Below, piece by piece: positions 9,573 through 20,129 of a DNA stretch of 64,000 bases. The stretch comes from Marinobacterium sp. (lineage in GTDB: Bacteria; Pseudomonadota; Gammaproteobacteria; Pseudomonadales; Balneatricaceae): NCBI GenBank assembly GCA_030602245.1, contig JAUWAC010000002.1, positions 62,001-126,000 of the forward strand, in the 5' to 3' direction. The notes beneath the pieces are model-generated. The model made no database searches and was not told the DNA's origin. It saw only the letters and a program-made list of their open reading frames with translations. A program made the position numbers and the translations under genes. Position 1 is the stretch's first letter. Each line of letters begins with the position of its first letter.

Positions 9573-10355
9573 TCAGTGGGCGGTCCAGCCGCCATCGATC
9601 GGCAGCGCCGTGCCGGTCATCGCCCGCGCGGCGTCGGAGCAGAGGAACAGGGCCAGCTCGCCGATCTCGCTTGGCGCCACGAACTCGGGGTAGGGCGCTT
9701 TGGCGTTGATCAGTCCCTTTTTCGCCTCATCGAAGCTGGTGTTGTGCTCGGCGGCGAACTGCGTGAGCTGATCCACCAGCAGCGGCGTGTCGGTCCAGCC
9801 CGGACAGATGCAGTTGGCGGTGATGCCCTGCGCGGCCGTCTCCAGCGCGGTGACACGGGTGAAACCGACCAGACCGTGCTTGGCAGCGCAGTAGGCGGCC
9901 TTGTGCACCGATGCGACCAGACCGTGCACGGAGGAGATGTTGATGATGCGGCCCCAGCCCGCCGCGACCATCGCCGGCAGCGCCAGACGGGTGGTGTGGA
10001 AGGCGGCGCTGAGGTTGATCGCGATGATCTTGTCCCAGGTGCCGGCCGGAAATTCCTGAACCGGCGCGGTGAACTGGATGCCGGCGTTGTTGACCAGAAT
10101 GCTCGGTGCACCGACCTCCTGCCCGATGCACTGCATCATCTGCTCGATCGCCTCGGGCTGGCTGATATCGCACTGGAAGTAGTGGGGGCGCTGGCCATAG
10201 CTGTGCTCGAAGCGGGCGGCGATCGCCTGACCATCCTCTGTCGATTCGATGCCGTGCAGGATCACCTCGATGCCGTTCGCGGCAAACACGTCGGCGATCG
10301 CCAGGCCAATACCGCTGGTCGAACCTGTCACCAGCGCCAGTTTACGCACACTCAT
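9573..10355 (-). CDS. bdhA: D-3-hydroxybutyrate dehydrogenase (SDR family)
   Basis: The 260-residue protein is the usual length. The NAD-binding motif GSTSGIGLA is at 11-19, NNAG at 89-92, catalytic Asn at 114, Ser at 142, and Tyr155/Lys159 in YCAAK. The C-terminal DGGWTAH is typical of bacterial BdhA. It oxidises D-3-hydroxybutyrate to acetoacetate with NAD+ in the cytoplasm. A GAGGATA site precedes ATG 10355. It lies 39 bp after aacS, which would activate its product, and ahead of the TRAP genes that probably import its substrate. Confidence 0.93.
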   Translation of the reverse strand: MSVRKLALVTGSTSGIGLAIADVFAANGIEVILHGIESTEDGQAIAARFEHSYGQRPHYFQCDISQPEAIEQMMQCIGQEVGAPSILVNNAGIQFTAPVQEFPAGTWDKIIAINLSAAFHTTRLALPAMVAAGWGRIINISSVHGLVASVHKAAYCAAKHGLVGFTRVTALETAAQGITANCICPGWTDTPLLVDQLTQFAAEHNTSFDEAKKGLINAKAPYPEFVAPSEIGELALFLCSDAARAMTGTALPIDGGWTAH

Positions 10356-10394
10356 GGCGTTATCCTCGTTTCTTATTCTTGAAGGGTGGGCGTC

Positions 10395-12344
<1,950 letters not shown>

Positions 12345-12416
12345 CGTTATCCCTTGTTATTCTTGTCGGGTACTGCGTGTTTCTGTCACGGGTGTATCAG
12401 GTGTAGCCCATCCATA

Positions 12417-12431
12417 GCGAAGGGCTTGCCA
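12417..12431 (-). promoter_or_regulatory. Sigma-54 (RpoN) promoter for aacS-bdhA-dctPQM
   Basis: Read on the minus strand the site is TGGCAAGCCCTTCGC. It matches the -24/-12 consensus (TGGCACG-N4-TTGC) at 9 of 11 defined positions, with GG and GC at the exact required spacing. Transcription would start near 12406. The divergent gene encodes a sigma-54 activator, which strongly supports the call. Confidence 0.8.
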
Positions 12432-12509
12432 GTTTTTATAAGTAATTGTTTTAAAAGTAAAATCAACATCGCTGACGGCTATGGGCAGCATCTGACTGTT
12501 TATTATTCC

Positions 12510-12544
12510 AGACAGGTTGTCTATATTGCTGGACAGCTACTGTC
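12510..12544. promoter_or_regulatory. Tandem palindromic operators, likely upstream activator sites of the sigma-54 regulator
   Basis: Two 13-bp palindromes of the same type are present: AGACA-GGT-TGTCT at 12510-12522 and GACAG-CTA-CTGTC at 12532-12544. Their centres are 22 bp apart, about two helical turns. Each is followed by TATA. A 9-bp inverted repeat (CTGTTTATT 12496-12504, AATAAACAG 12551-12559) encloses both. They lie about 100-140 bp upstream of the aacS start site and about 50-85 bp before the regulator gene, fitting activation of one and autoregulation of the other. Confidence 0.7.
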
Positions 12545-12593
12545 TATAAAAATAAACAGCGCGGTCGGCCAGTACCGGCTGCGCAGAGCCCTG

Positions 12594-14078
12594 ATGAGTC
12601 ATCCCATGTCGATGAACGGATTTGCCTCTCCCGAGGTGCGCGAGCGTGTGCTGTCCTACCTCAACCGCGCCTTCGAAACCTTTTATGAACACACCATCGC
12701 CGTGGATCGCCACGGCATCGTCAACTGGATCAGCGACAGCTACTGCCGCTTTCTCGGTTTCAGCGAACCGCCGCTGGGACAGCACATCACCGATGTCATC
12801 CCCAACAGCTATCTGCCCCAGGTACTGGCCACCGGCGAACCGGTCCTGCTGGATCTGCTCTACGTGCGCAATCAGTGGGTGCTGGTCAGTGTGGTGCCGC
12901 TGCACAATGAGCGCGGCGAGATCGAGGGGGGCTTCGGCTTCGTCGCCACCGACAACCCGTCGGGCATGAAGCCACTGCTGGAAAAGTACAACCTGATGCA
13001 GCGAGAAGTGCGCAACGCCAGTCGCTTTCGTGACGCCCGTGCCGCGCGCTATCAGTTATCGCAGATCGCCGGACAGAGCGATGCGATCCGTCTGGTCAAA
13101 CAGCAGATCCGTCAGGCCGCGCGTTTCGACGTGTCGGTGCTGCTGACCGGCGAGACCGGCACCGGCAAGGAGCTGTTCGCCCACGCGCTGCATGACCTGT
13201 CCGACCGCGCCGCGAAACCCTTTGTATCGATCAACGTCGCGGCGGTGCCCGAAACGCTGATGGAGGCGGAGTTTTTTGGCGTGGCGCCGGGCGCCTTTAC
13301 CGGTGCGAGGAAAGAGGGACGTCCGGGCAAGATCGAAATTGCCGGCGACGGAACCCTGTTTCTCGATGAGATCGGCGATATGCCGCTGGCGCTGCAATCG
13401 AAACTGCTGCGTGTGCTGCAGGAGCGCGAGTACGAACGGGTCGGTTCCAACGAGGTCAGGACCACGGCGGTGCGTATCGTCGCCGCCACCAGCCGGGATC
13501 TGCTGACGATGGTCAGTAACGGCGAGTTTCGCGCCGACCTGTACTACCGGCTCAGTGCGATGCCGATTCAGCTGCCGGCACTGCGTGATCGCCTTGAGGA
13601 TCTGGAACCGCTGTGTGAGCGCATTCTCGATGAATGCTGCGCGCGGATGCAGTTGCCGACCCGTGTGCTGACGGCGGATGGCATCGATCTGCTGGCGCAG
13701 CATGACTGGCCCGGCAACGTGCGCGAACTCTATAACGTGCTCGAACGGGCCTGCATCCTTAACGAAAACAGCAGCTACATCGATGCCCGTGCGCTGACCA
13801 CACTGCTGCCGCGTGTGGGGGGCGGTGCCCGCGCCGGGAGTGCAGGCGCTAAATCGGCGGCTCCGGCAGCGCCGAGGCTCTTGTCGCCGCGGCAGACGCT
13901 GGATCTCAAGGCGCGTGTTCAGCAGGCGGAGCAGGACGCGATTGAGGAGGCGTTGCAGCTCAGTGGTGGCAACCGCAGTGCCGCGGCGCGCCTGCTGGGC
14001 ATCTCGCGCGCGGCGCTGTATCAGAAGCTCGATCGGGGGCGCGGGAAAGAGCTGTCCGAGGATCAGGCTAAAGGCTGA
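12594..14078 (+). CDS. Sigma-54-dependent transcriptional activator of ketone-body use (HbcR-like)
   Basis: The protein has 494 residues from ATG 12594 (alternatives 12606 and 12612; none has a strong ribosome site). A PAS-like sensor covers about residues 20-125, an AAA+ domain about 155-385 with Walker A GETGTGKE at 186-193 and the sigma-54 contact loop GAFTGA, and a Fis-type helix-turn-helix ends the chain (NRSAAARLLGISRAALYQKL). There is no receiver domain, so it probably senses a ligand directly. It resembles the regulator found beside bdhA in Pseudomonas. It is divergent from aacS and precedes the thiolase. It most likely activates the sigma-54 promoter at 12417-12431. The ligand is unknown. 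Confidence 0.88.
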   Translation: MSHPMSMNGFASPEVRERVLSYLNRAFETFYEHTIAVDRHGIVNWISDSYCRFLGFSEPPLGQHITDVIPNSYLPQVLATGEPVLLDLLYVRNQWVLVSVVPLHNERGEIEGGFGFVATDNPSGMKPLLEKYNLMQREVRNASRFRDARAARYQLSQIAGQSDAIRLVKQQIRQAARFDVSVLLTGETGTGKELFAHALHDLSDRAAKPFVSINVAAVPETLMEAEFFGVAPGAFTGARKEGRPGKIEIAGDGTLFLDEIGDMPLALQSKLLRVLQEREYERVGSNEVRTTAVRIVAATSRDLLTMVSNGEFRADLYYRLSAMPIQLPALRDRLEDLEPLCERILDECCARMQLPTRVLTADGIDLLAQHDWPGNVRELYNVLERACILNENSSYIDARALTTLLPRVGGGARAGSAGAKSAAPAAPRLLSPRQTLDLKARVQQAEQDAIEEALQLSGGNRSAAARLLGISRAALYQKLDRGRGKELSEDQAKG

Positions 14079-14163
14079 TGGCGGTGTCGGCGCTTGCCGT
14101 GCAGCATGGGCAGGCTACGCTTCAACGATACTCAACGAAAAAACATAACAAGGAGTGATCAAC

Positions 14164-15345
14164 ATGGCCCGTGATGTGGTGGTACTGAGCGCCGTGCGTT
14201 CGGCAATCGGCAGTTTCGGCGGTGGTCTCAGCGGTATTGAACCCGCCGAGCTGGCCGGTCAGGTAATGCAGGAAGCGGTCGCTCGCGCGGGCGTGGATGC
14301 GAATAAAATCAACTATGTGACGGCGGGCCACTGTATCCCCACCGACTCCCGTTTCGCTTATGTGGCGCGGGTCGCCTCGATTCAGGCCGGTCTGCCGATG
14401 GAATCCGTCGCGATGGCGGTCAACCGCCTGTGCAGCTCCGGTCTGCAGGCGATCGTGACGACGGCGCAGAACATCATGCTGGGCGACTGTGACTACGGGA
14501 TCGGCGGCGGGGTCGAGGTGATGTCACGTGGCGGCTATCTGTCACCGGCGATGCGTTCCGGTGCCCGCATGGGCGATACCAGTCTGATCGACATGATGGT
14601 GGCGACACTGAACGACCCGTTCGGTGCCGGCCACATGGGTATTACGGCGGAGAACCTGGCCGAAAAATGGGGCATCAGTCGCGAGGAGCAGGATGCGTTT
14701 GCCGCTGAGTCGCACCGGCGCGCGGCGCGTGCGATCGAGGAAGGCCGCTTCCAGTCGCAGATCGTGCCGATCACGCTGCAGACCCGCAAGGGCGCGGTGG
14801 TGGTCGATACCGATGAGCATGTGAAACCCGGCACCACCGTCGAGGGACTGGCGAAGATGCGCCCGGCGTTCAAGAAGGACGGTACCGTAACGGCGGGCAA
14901 CGCCTCCGGCATCAATGATGGTGCCGCATTCATGGTGCTGGCCGCGGCCGACGAAGCGGCTGCGGCGGGTGAAAAGCCGATGGCTCGGCTGGTTTCCTAC
15001 GCCGTCGCCGGTGTTTCCAACGACATCATGGGTGAGGGGCCGATCCCGGCTTCCAGACTGGCACTGAAAAAAGCCGGGCTGACGCTGGATCAGATGGATG
15101 TGATCGAGTCCAACGAGGCGTTCGCGGCGCAGGCGCTGGCCGTTGCCAAAGGGCTTGGGCTGGATATGGAGAAAACCAATCCCAATGGCGGTGCCATCGC
15201 ACTGGGCCATCCGATCGGCTGCTCCGGCGCGTTCATCGCCACCAAGGCGATCTACGAGCTGCACCGGATCGAGGGGCGCTATGCGCTGGTGACCATGTGC
15301 ATCGGCGGCGGTCAGGGGATCGCGGTGATCTTCGAACGGCTCTGA
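14164..15345 (+). CDS. Acetyl-CoA C-acetyltransferase (thiolase)
   Basis: The 393-residue enzyme has all thiolase residues: nucleophile C90 in NRLCSSGLQA, H349 in GHPIGCSGA, and C379 in CIGGGQG. It splits acetoacetyl-CoA into two acetyl-CoA, completing the pathway from 3-hydroxybutyrate, or runs in reverse for polyhydroxybutyrate synthesis. ATG 14164 is preferred because AAGGAG lies 8-9 bp upstream. A GTG at 14155 overlaps that site. It follows the activator gene by 85 bp. I cannot tell atoB from phaA by sequence, but context favours the degradative role. Confidence 0.93.
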   Translation: MARDVVVLSAVRSAIGSFGGGLSGIEPAELAGQVMQEAVARAGVDANKINYVTAGHCIPTDSRFAYVARVASIQAGLPMESVAMAVNRLCSSGLQAIVTTAQNIMLGDCDYGIGGGVEVMSRGGYLSPAMRSGARMGDTSLIDMMVATLNDPFGAGHMGITAENLAEKWGISREEQDAFAAESHRRAARAIEEGRFQSQIVPITLQTRKGAVVVDTDEHVKPGTTVEGLAKMRPAFKKDGTVTAGNASGINDGAAFMVLAAADEAAAAGEKPMARLVSYAVAGVSNDIMGEGPIPASRLALKKAGLTLDQMDVIESNEAFAAQALAVAKGLGLDMEKTNPNGGAIALGHPIGCSGAFIATKAIYELHRIEGRYALVTMCIGGGQGIAVIFERL

Positions 15346-15396
15346 ACCGGTACCTGCAGCGGTAACCGCCCGGTTACCGTCGGCTGAACAGAAAGG

Positions 15397-15427
15397 CCCG
15401 CGCTGATCGCTCAGCAGCGGGTTTTTT
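15397..15427 (+). terminator. Rho-independent terminator after the thiolase gene
   Basis: A 10-bp stem with one bulged A (CCCGC-GCTGA-TCGC-TCAGC-A-GCGGG) is followed by six T. A second, smaller hairpin (GGTAACCG-CC-CGGTTACC, 15361-15378) lies before it. The terminator overlaps the 3' end of the convergent cyclase gene. Confidence 0.85.
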
Positions 15428-17336
15428 CATAGGGCGGTACCAGTGGCGAGGGTTCCGGCGCTTCGAACAGCCGGTAACAGCCGCGCCCGGCGCGCTTGGC
15501 GCTGTACATCGCCTGATCGGCATTATCCATCAGCGTTGCCGAGTCGAGACCGTCATGCGGGAAAATGGCGATGCCGATACTCGGGGATGTATGGATTTCG
15601 TGCTCGCCGAGGTGGAATGGCTCGCGCAGCCGTTCGAGGATCTTCTCCGCCACCTGATTGGCATCCCGCGGTGTGCTGATCTCCGGCAGCAGCACGATGA
15701 ACTCGTCGCCGCCGGTGCGGGCGACGGTATCGCTCTCGCGCACGCAGCCGCGCAGACGGCGGGCGACCTTGTTGAGCAGGCGATCGCCCATATGGTGGCC
15801 CAGCGTGTCGTTGACATGCTTGAAGTTGTCCAGATCGAGAAACATCAGCGCCAGCGTGCGCTTGTGGCGGCGCGCCTGTGCCAGTGCCGACTCGAGCCGT
15901 TCGCCGAGCAGGCGGCGGTTGGGCAGTTCGGTCAGGCTGTCAAAGTAGGCCAGCTGACTGGCGCGCTGCTCGGCCTCCTTGCGTTCGGTAATCTCCTGAT
16001 GGGTGCCGAACATCCACTCCGGCTGGCCATCCTCGGTCCAGCTGGCCACCTTGCCGCGATCCAGTACCCAGATCCAGTAACCGTCACGATGGCGCATGCG
16101 GGCCTCGCACTCGTAATACGGGGCCTCGCCGGCGAAGTGCGCCTCCAGTCGCTCGGTCGAGCGTTGCAGATCATCCGGGTGGGCGTAGTGCATCCAGGTA
16201 TCGATGGTGGTCGGCTGCAGCTCTTCGAGGCGATAGCCGATCATGTCGGCCCAACGCTCGTTGAAGATTGTCTCGCCGGTTTGCACGTTCCACTCCCAGG
16301 TGCCGACGTTGGTGCCTTCGATGATCGAAGACAGGCGCCGGGTCTGGGTGGCCAGCTCCTGACGGATGCGGTTTGCCTTGTGCAGATGGCGTTTTTCGTG
16401 GCGCAGCAGCAGCAGGGAGCCGGCGACGACAAACGCAAACAGCAGCGCCAGCCCGATGGCCAGATCGCGCCAGGGGGCAAACAGCGCCTGCTTTTCGGTC
16501 AGGGTCAGTACCAGCAGCGGGTCAGACAGCTTCAGCTCAGCCGGCTGCACGGTGCGGATGTCGATCAGTGCCTCGGGGCTGCCGGTATCGATTCTGCCGC
16601 TCAGGGCGCTTTGCTTCTGTTGACTGGCCAGATGCTGTGCCACCGGCAGGCCGGGGCGATTCAGGTTGCTGTCCAGGTCGACGACGTTGTCGGGCACGCT
16701 GAAGATCGGCGTGCCATCGCCATGGGCGATGATGAACTGCAGCGAGCCGTGCTCCTCGCCTTCAAGGCGCAGCTCGATCATTGCATGCAGCACGGTCGTA
16801 TCCACCGATGCGACAATCACACCGGCAAAGGCGCCGCTGTCATCGACGATGGCACGCGACAGGGTGAAAATGCGGCGGCCGGTCAGGGCATCGAACGGTG
16901 GCGACACCACCAGCGTCGCCGGGTCGCTGATCTCCCGCGTGCGGGTGAAGTACTCCCGGTAGCCCAGATTCTGCATGTAGATCGAATCGATATTGCTGGC
17001 GATCACAAAGCCTTCGGCGTCGAGCAGGGCGAAGTTGCCGACGCTGGAGATGATGCGGTGCAGGTTGGTGATACGGGTGTCGAGTTCGGTAATGGCGGCA
17101 GAGCCGGAAAAATAGCGCCGGCCGGCATCGGCGAGGATGTCCAGTGCACCGCCGATATCCTGCAATTGGCGCTGCATCAGCTTGGTGGCCTGGATGGAGG
17201 TGGGTTCCAGATGATGGCGAGCCTGGCGGGTTTGCTGTTGGTAGCTGAGGCCCAGAGCCGCAAGCAGCGCCAGTCCGATCAGGATCAACAGGCAGGTGGT
17301 GCCGGTTCGCAGGCGCGAGTAACTCTTCAGGGGCAT
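15411..17336 (-). CDS. Membrane diguanylate cyclase with periplasmic sensor, PAS and GGDEF domains
   Basis: The protein has 641 residues from ATG 17336. A longer upstream frame overlaps the divergent gene and is not credible. Membrane helices lie at about 11-31 and 291-313 and enclose a double-Cache-like periplasmic sensor. A PAS domain covers about 335-455 and GGDEF about 462-625. The active motif GGDEF is intact at 542-546, with the inhibitory-site RESD at 533-536, five residues before it, as in product-inhibited enzymes. It should make cyclic di-GMP in response to an external small molecule. No phosphodiesterase EAL domain is present. It is convergent with the thiolase and divergent from the DraG-like gene. 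Confidence 0.92.
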   Translation of the reverse strand: MPLKSYSRLRTGTTCLLILIGLALLAALGLSYQQQTRQARHHLEPTSIQATKLMQRQLQDIGGALDILADAGRRYFSGSAAITELDTRITNLHRIISSVGNFALLDAEGFVIASNIDSIYMQNLGYREYFTRTREISDPATLVVSPPFDALTGRRIFTLSRAIVDDSGAFAGVIVASVDTTVLHAMIELRLEGEEHGSLQFIIAHGDGTPIFSVPDNVVDLDSNLNRPGLPVAQHLASQQKQSALSGRIDTGSPEALIDIRTVQPAELKLSDPLLVLTLTEKQALFAPWRDLAIGLALLFAFVVAGSLLLLRHEKRHLHKANRIRQELATQTRRLSSIIEGTNVGTWEWNVQTGETIFNERWADMIGYRLEELQPTTIDTWMHYAHPDDLQRSTERLEAHFAGEAPYYECEARMRHRDGYWIWVLDRGKVASWTEDGQPEWMFGTHQEITERKEAEQRASQLAYFDSLTELPNRRLLGERLESALAQARRHKRTLALMFLDLDNFKHVNDTLGHHMGDRLLNKVARRLRGCVRESDTVARTGGDEFIVLLPEISTPRDANQVAEKILERLREPFHLGEHEIHTSPSIGIAIFPHDGLDSATLMDNADQAMYSAKRAGRGCYRLFEAPEPSPLVPPYEKTRC

Positions 17337-17510
17337 CGGCGTGACAACTGCTGAAACTTTATACACGATGGTATACCCGGCCGACGGTGCAGTGAAGGCT
17401 TTTTGCGACAGCCGCGCAGTGCCATGACCTGCACCGACTGTTGCCACCCGGCATGTGCCGGTCAAATGGAGACTTGCCTGACCCGATCGGGGGTGGAAAA
17501 GGAGACTGTG

Positions 17511-18443
17511 ATGAGAAGGGATGATCGGTTGCGTGGCCTGTTGGTCGGGCTGGCGGTCGGCGATGCATTGGGCGCCCCGGTGGAGTTCATGCGCCCGGGG
17601 ACGTTCGAGCCGGTGAGCGGGTATCGTGGCGGCGGTCCACACGGGCTCAAACCGGGCTACTGGACCGACGATACCTCGATGGCGCTGTGCAGCGGCATAA
17701 GCTTGTGTGCCTGTGACGGCTTCAACGCCGAGGATCAGCTGCAACGCTTTGTGCGCTGGTTTCGCCGCGGCTATCTGTCGTCCACCGGACGCTGCTTCGA
17801 TATCGGCAACCGTACCGCGGCGGCGCTGATCCGCTTTGAACGCAGCGGCGAGTTGTATGCCGGCGAGGAGTCGTGGGACTCAGCCGGCAACGGGGCGCTG
17901 ATGCGGCTGGCACCGGTGGTGATTCATGCCCACCGGGATGCGGCGTTGGCCGAACAGTGGGCGGAAACCCATGCCCGTCTGACCCATGCCGACCCACGCT
18001 GTCTGGAGGCCAACCGTCTGTTTGCCCGTCTCCTCTGTGCGGCACTGGAGAGCACGGATCGGGAGGTATTGCTGGCACAGTTCGAGCGTTGGCAGGACGG
18101 TGTTCAGGACGCGGAGCTGTGGAGTGTCGTGGCGGGCGGCTACCGCCATCGCTCGCCGCCGGAGATTCGTGGCTCGGGATACGTCATCGCGTCACTTGAG
18201 GCGGCACTCTGGGCGTTTGCACACAGCCATGACTTTGCCGAAGGGATGCTGCTGGCCGTCAATCTCGGTGACGATGCGGATACCACCGGGGCCGTGTACG
18301 GCCAGCTGGCGGGCGCGTTTTACGGCGAAGCGGCGATACCGCAGGAGTGGCGCGACGGGCTCTACTGCTATGAAGCGATACGACAGCTGGCACAGGGACT
18401 GATCGATCATGCCCGACCGCCGTTGCCGGCCGAATGGTGGTGA
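17511..18443 (+). CDS. ADP-ribosylglycohydrolase family protein (DraG-like)
   Basis: The 310-residue protein starts at ATG 17511 after AAAGGAG. It has the family signatures GLAVGDALGAPVEF (13-26), the metal-binding TDDT (52-55), SAGNGALMRLAP and the C-terminal DDADTTGAVYGQLAGA that completes the two-Mg site. Such enzymes remove ADP-ribose from proteins or related compounds in the cytoplasm. No ADP-ribosyltransferase gene (DraT) and no nitrogenase genes lie nearby, so the target is unknown. The gene stands alone between the cyclase and a convergent LysR gene. Confidence 0.9.
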   Translation: MRRDDRLRGLLVGLAVGDALGAPVEFMRPGTFEPVSGYRGGGPHGLKPGYWTDDTSMALCSGISLCACDGFNAEDQLQRFVRWFRRGYLSSTGRCFDIGNRTAAALIRFERSGELYAGEESWDSAGNGALMRLAPVVIHAHRDAALAEQWAETHARLTHADPRCLEANRLFARLLCAALESTDREVLLAQFERWQDGVQDAELWSVVAGGYRHRSPPEIRGSGYVIASLEAALWAFAHSHDFAEGMLLAVNLGDDADTTGAVYGQLAGAFYGEAAIPQEWRDGLYCYEAIRQLAQGLIDHARPPLPAEWW

Positions 18444-18474
18444 GCGGCCGGGCCGGCTGTCGCGCCGGGGCGGT

Positions 18475-19371
18475 TCAGTGCTGGCCTGAGTCGAGCTGCC
18501 GGCGTACCTGCTCATGGATCAGTTCGGCGAGGCGTTTGACGCCGGGGCTGGCCAGGTGGCCGTCACGCAGAATCAGATACAGGTCGGCGTAGCGCTCGGC
18601 GCCACTTTCCAGAACCAGCGACTTGAGCAGCCCCTGCTGCAGCGGCTCGCGGATTTTCAGCTCCGGATACCACGCAAACCCAAGCCCCGCGCAGGCACAG
18701 CGGATCGACGTGCTCATATGACTGACGGTCCAGCGCTGGTCGGCACCGAGCCAGCCCGCATCGAGACTGCGGCTGCCGGAGTCGCGCACCACCAGCTGGC
18801 GATACTGGCGCAGGTCCGCCAGCGTCAGTGGACGGTCGTACTGGTGCAAAGGATGCTCGGGGTGGGCGACGGCGATAAAGCGCACGCGCAGCAACGGATC
18901 GCCGCTGAAGCCGGGCGGAACCCGACTGCTGATGACCAGTTCCGCGGCGCCGGTCAGCAGCGCTTCGTCGGTCCCGCTCAGCGCCGTCTCCAGCAGTTCG
19001 ATACGCACGAAGGGGGAGATTTCCGCGTAGCGGCTCAAGGCGGACAGGATCAACGGCTCCGGGAAGATGATGTCAGTCGCCAGCCGGATGCGTGCCTCGG
19101 CGCCGCTGCGATAGTGCTGCGCCAGCGCCTCGGTCAGGCGGGCACTTTCGAGCAACGCCTGCGCCTGACGGTACAGCGCGGTACCGGCCTCGGTCAGCTG
19201 GGCGCGGCGCCCCTCAATGCGAAAGACAGCCAGTCCCAGGCGCTCTTCGAGCCGAGAGATGGCGTAACTGACGGCGGACTGGCTCTTGCCCAGCGCCTCG
19301 GCGGCCTTGGCGTACCCGCCCTGATCGACCACGGTCACCAGGGTCTGCCACTGTTCCAGGGTAATCTGCAT
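18475..19371 (-). CDS. LysR-family transcriptional regulator
   Basis: The protein has 298 residues from ATG 19371, which has GGAG 6 bp upstream. A longer form to 19407 is possible but adds a non-homologous tail. The N-terminal winged helix-turn-helix is clear (GGYAKAAEALGKSQSAVSYAISRLEERLG), followed by a two-lobe effector-binding domain from about residue 85. It is divergent from the azoreductase gene with a 127 bp control region holding a 14-bp palindrome, so it probably controls that gene and its two followers. The inducer is unknown, possibly a quinone or electrophile. Confidence 0.92.
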   Translation of the reverse strand: MQITLEQWQTLVTVVDQGGYAKAAEALGKSQSAVSYAISRLEERLGLAVFRIEGRRAQLTEAGTALYRQAQALLESARLTEALAQHYRSGAEARIRLATDIIFPEPLILSALSRYAEISPFVRIELLETALSGTDEALLTGAAELVISSRVPPGFSGDPLLRVRFIAVAHPEHPLHQYDRPLTLADLRQYRQLVVRDSGSRSLDAGWLGADQRWTVSHMSTSIRCACAGLGFAWYPELKIREPLQQGLLKSLVLESGAERYADLYLILRDGHLASPGVKRLAELIHEQVRRQLDSGQH

Positions 19372-19418
19372 CGCGTGCTCCGGCGCAACTGTGTCTTTTA
19401 TTATCAATTAATTCGATC

Positions 19419-19432
19419 AAATTGCGCAATTT
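19419..19432. promoter_or_regulatory. Probable LysR-type operator
   Basis: AAATTGCGCAATTT is a perfect 14-bp palindrome in an AT-rich intergenic stretch between lysR and azoR. It contains the T-N11-A pattern of LysR-family sites. It lies 67 bp before the azoR start codon. Confidence 0.6.
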
Positions 19433-19498
19433 TGTGCGATTTATTATCCGCTTTTCAGATACGAAAATAGGCGCTACACACTGATTAAGGAGGTCGTT

Positions 19499-20098
19499 AT
19501 GTCCACACTTCTGTATGTCAAAAGCAGTATTTTTGGTGATGCCGGCCAGTCCAGCCAGCTGGCACAGTCGTTGATCGACAACTGGAAAGCGAACAACCCG
19601 GACGGCGACGTGATCGTCCGTGATCTGGCTGCCGAGCCGCTGCCGCATCTGGATGCCGAGCGTTTCGGTGCGTTCACCAGCACCCCGGATCAGCGCACCG
19701 GAGCTCAGCAGGCGGTGGTTGATCTGTCCGACACACTGATCGACGAACTGCGTCAGGCCGACTGCGTGGTGGTCGGGGTACCGATGTACAACTTTGGTGT
19801 ACCGACTCAGCTCAAGGCGTGGTTCGACCATCTGGCGCGTGCCGGCGTGACCTTCAAGTACACCGAGAACGGCCCGGTCGGCCTGCTCGAAGACAAGCCG
19901 GTCATTCTGCTGGCAACCCGTGGTGGCCAGTATCGTGATGCAGGACTGGACTATCAGATTCCGTTCGTGACCCAGTTCTTCGGTTTTATCGGCCTCAATG
20001 ATACCCGCGTCGTCTATGCCGAAGGGCTGGCGATGGAAGAGCTGCGCGAACAGGTCATCGACGGCGCTCGTCGCGAACTCGCGGCGCAGGTGCAGTAA
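19499..20098 (+). CDS. azoR: FMN-dependent NADH:quinone/azo reductase (AzoR family)
   Basis: The 199-residue flavodoxin-like protein has SSIFGDAGQSSQLAQ (11-25, FMN phosphate), PMYNFGVPTQLKAWFDH (AzoR signature) and ATRGGQYRD. It reduces quinones or azo compounds by two electrons at the expense of NADH in the cytoplasm. AAGGAGG is 5 bp before ATG. It is followed after 31 bp by a glutathionyl-hydroquinone reductase and then a pirin, a grouping that points to quinone or electrophile stress. Confidence 0.92.
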   Translation: MSTLLYVKSSIFGDAGQSSQLAQSLIDNWKANNPDGDVIVRDLAAEPLPHLDAERFGAFTSTPDQRTGAQQAVVDLSDTLIDELRQADCVVVGVPMYNFGVPTQLKAWFDHLARAGVTFKYTENGPVGLLEDKPVILLATRGGQYRDAGLDYQIPFVTQFFGFIGLNDTRVVYAEGLAMEELREQVIDGARRELAAQVQ

Positions 20099-20129
20099 GC
20101 GCGGAACCCGCAGAGACGAGGAGGCAGCC

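Noticed and set aside
14079-14163. Second sigma-54 promoter before the thiolase gene
   Set aside because: A sequence with GG and GC at the right spacing exists (TGGCGGTGTCGGCGC), but it lacks the A, C and TT consensus bases. It could be chance in GC-rich DNA.
15555-17354. 599-codon open frame on the plus strand
   Set aside because: It is antisense to the diguanylate cyclase gene, whose domains are unmistakable. The frame is a by-product of high GC content and has no recognisable domain.
17337-17744. 136-codon N-terminal extension of the diguanylate cyclase
   Set aside because: It is antisense to the DraG-like gene and lacks membrane or sensor features. The membrane helix right after ATG 17336 marks the true N-terminus.
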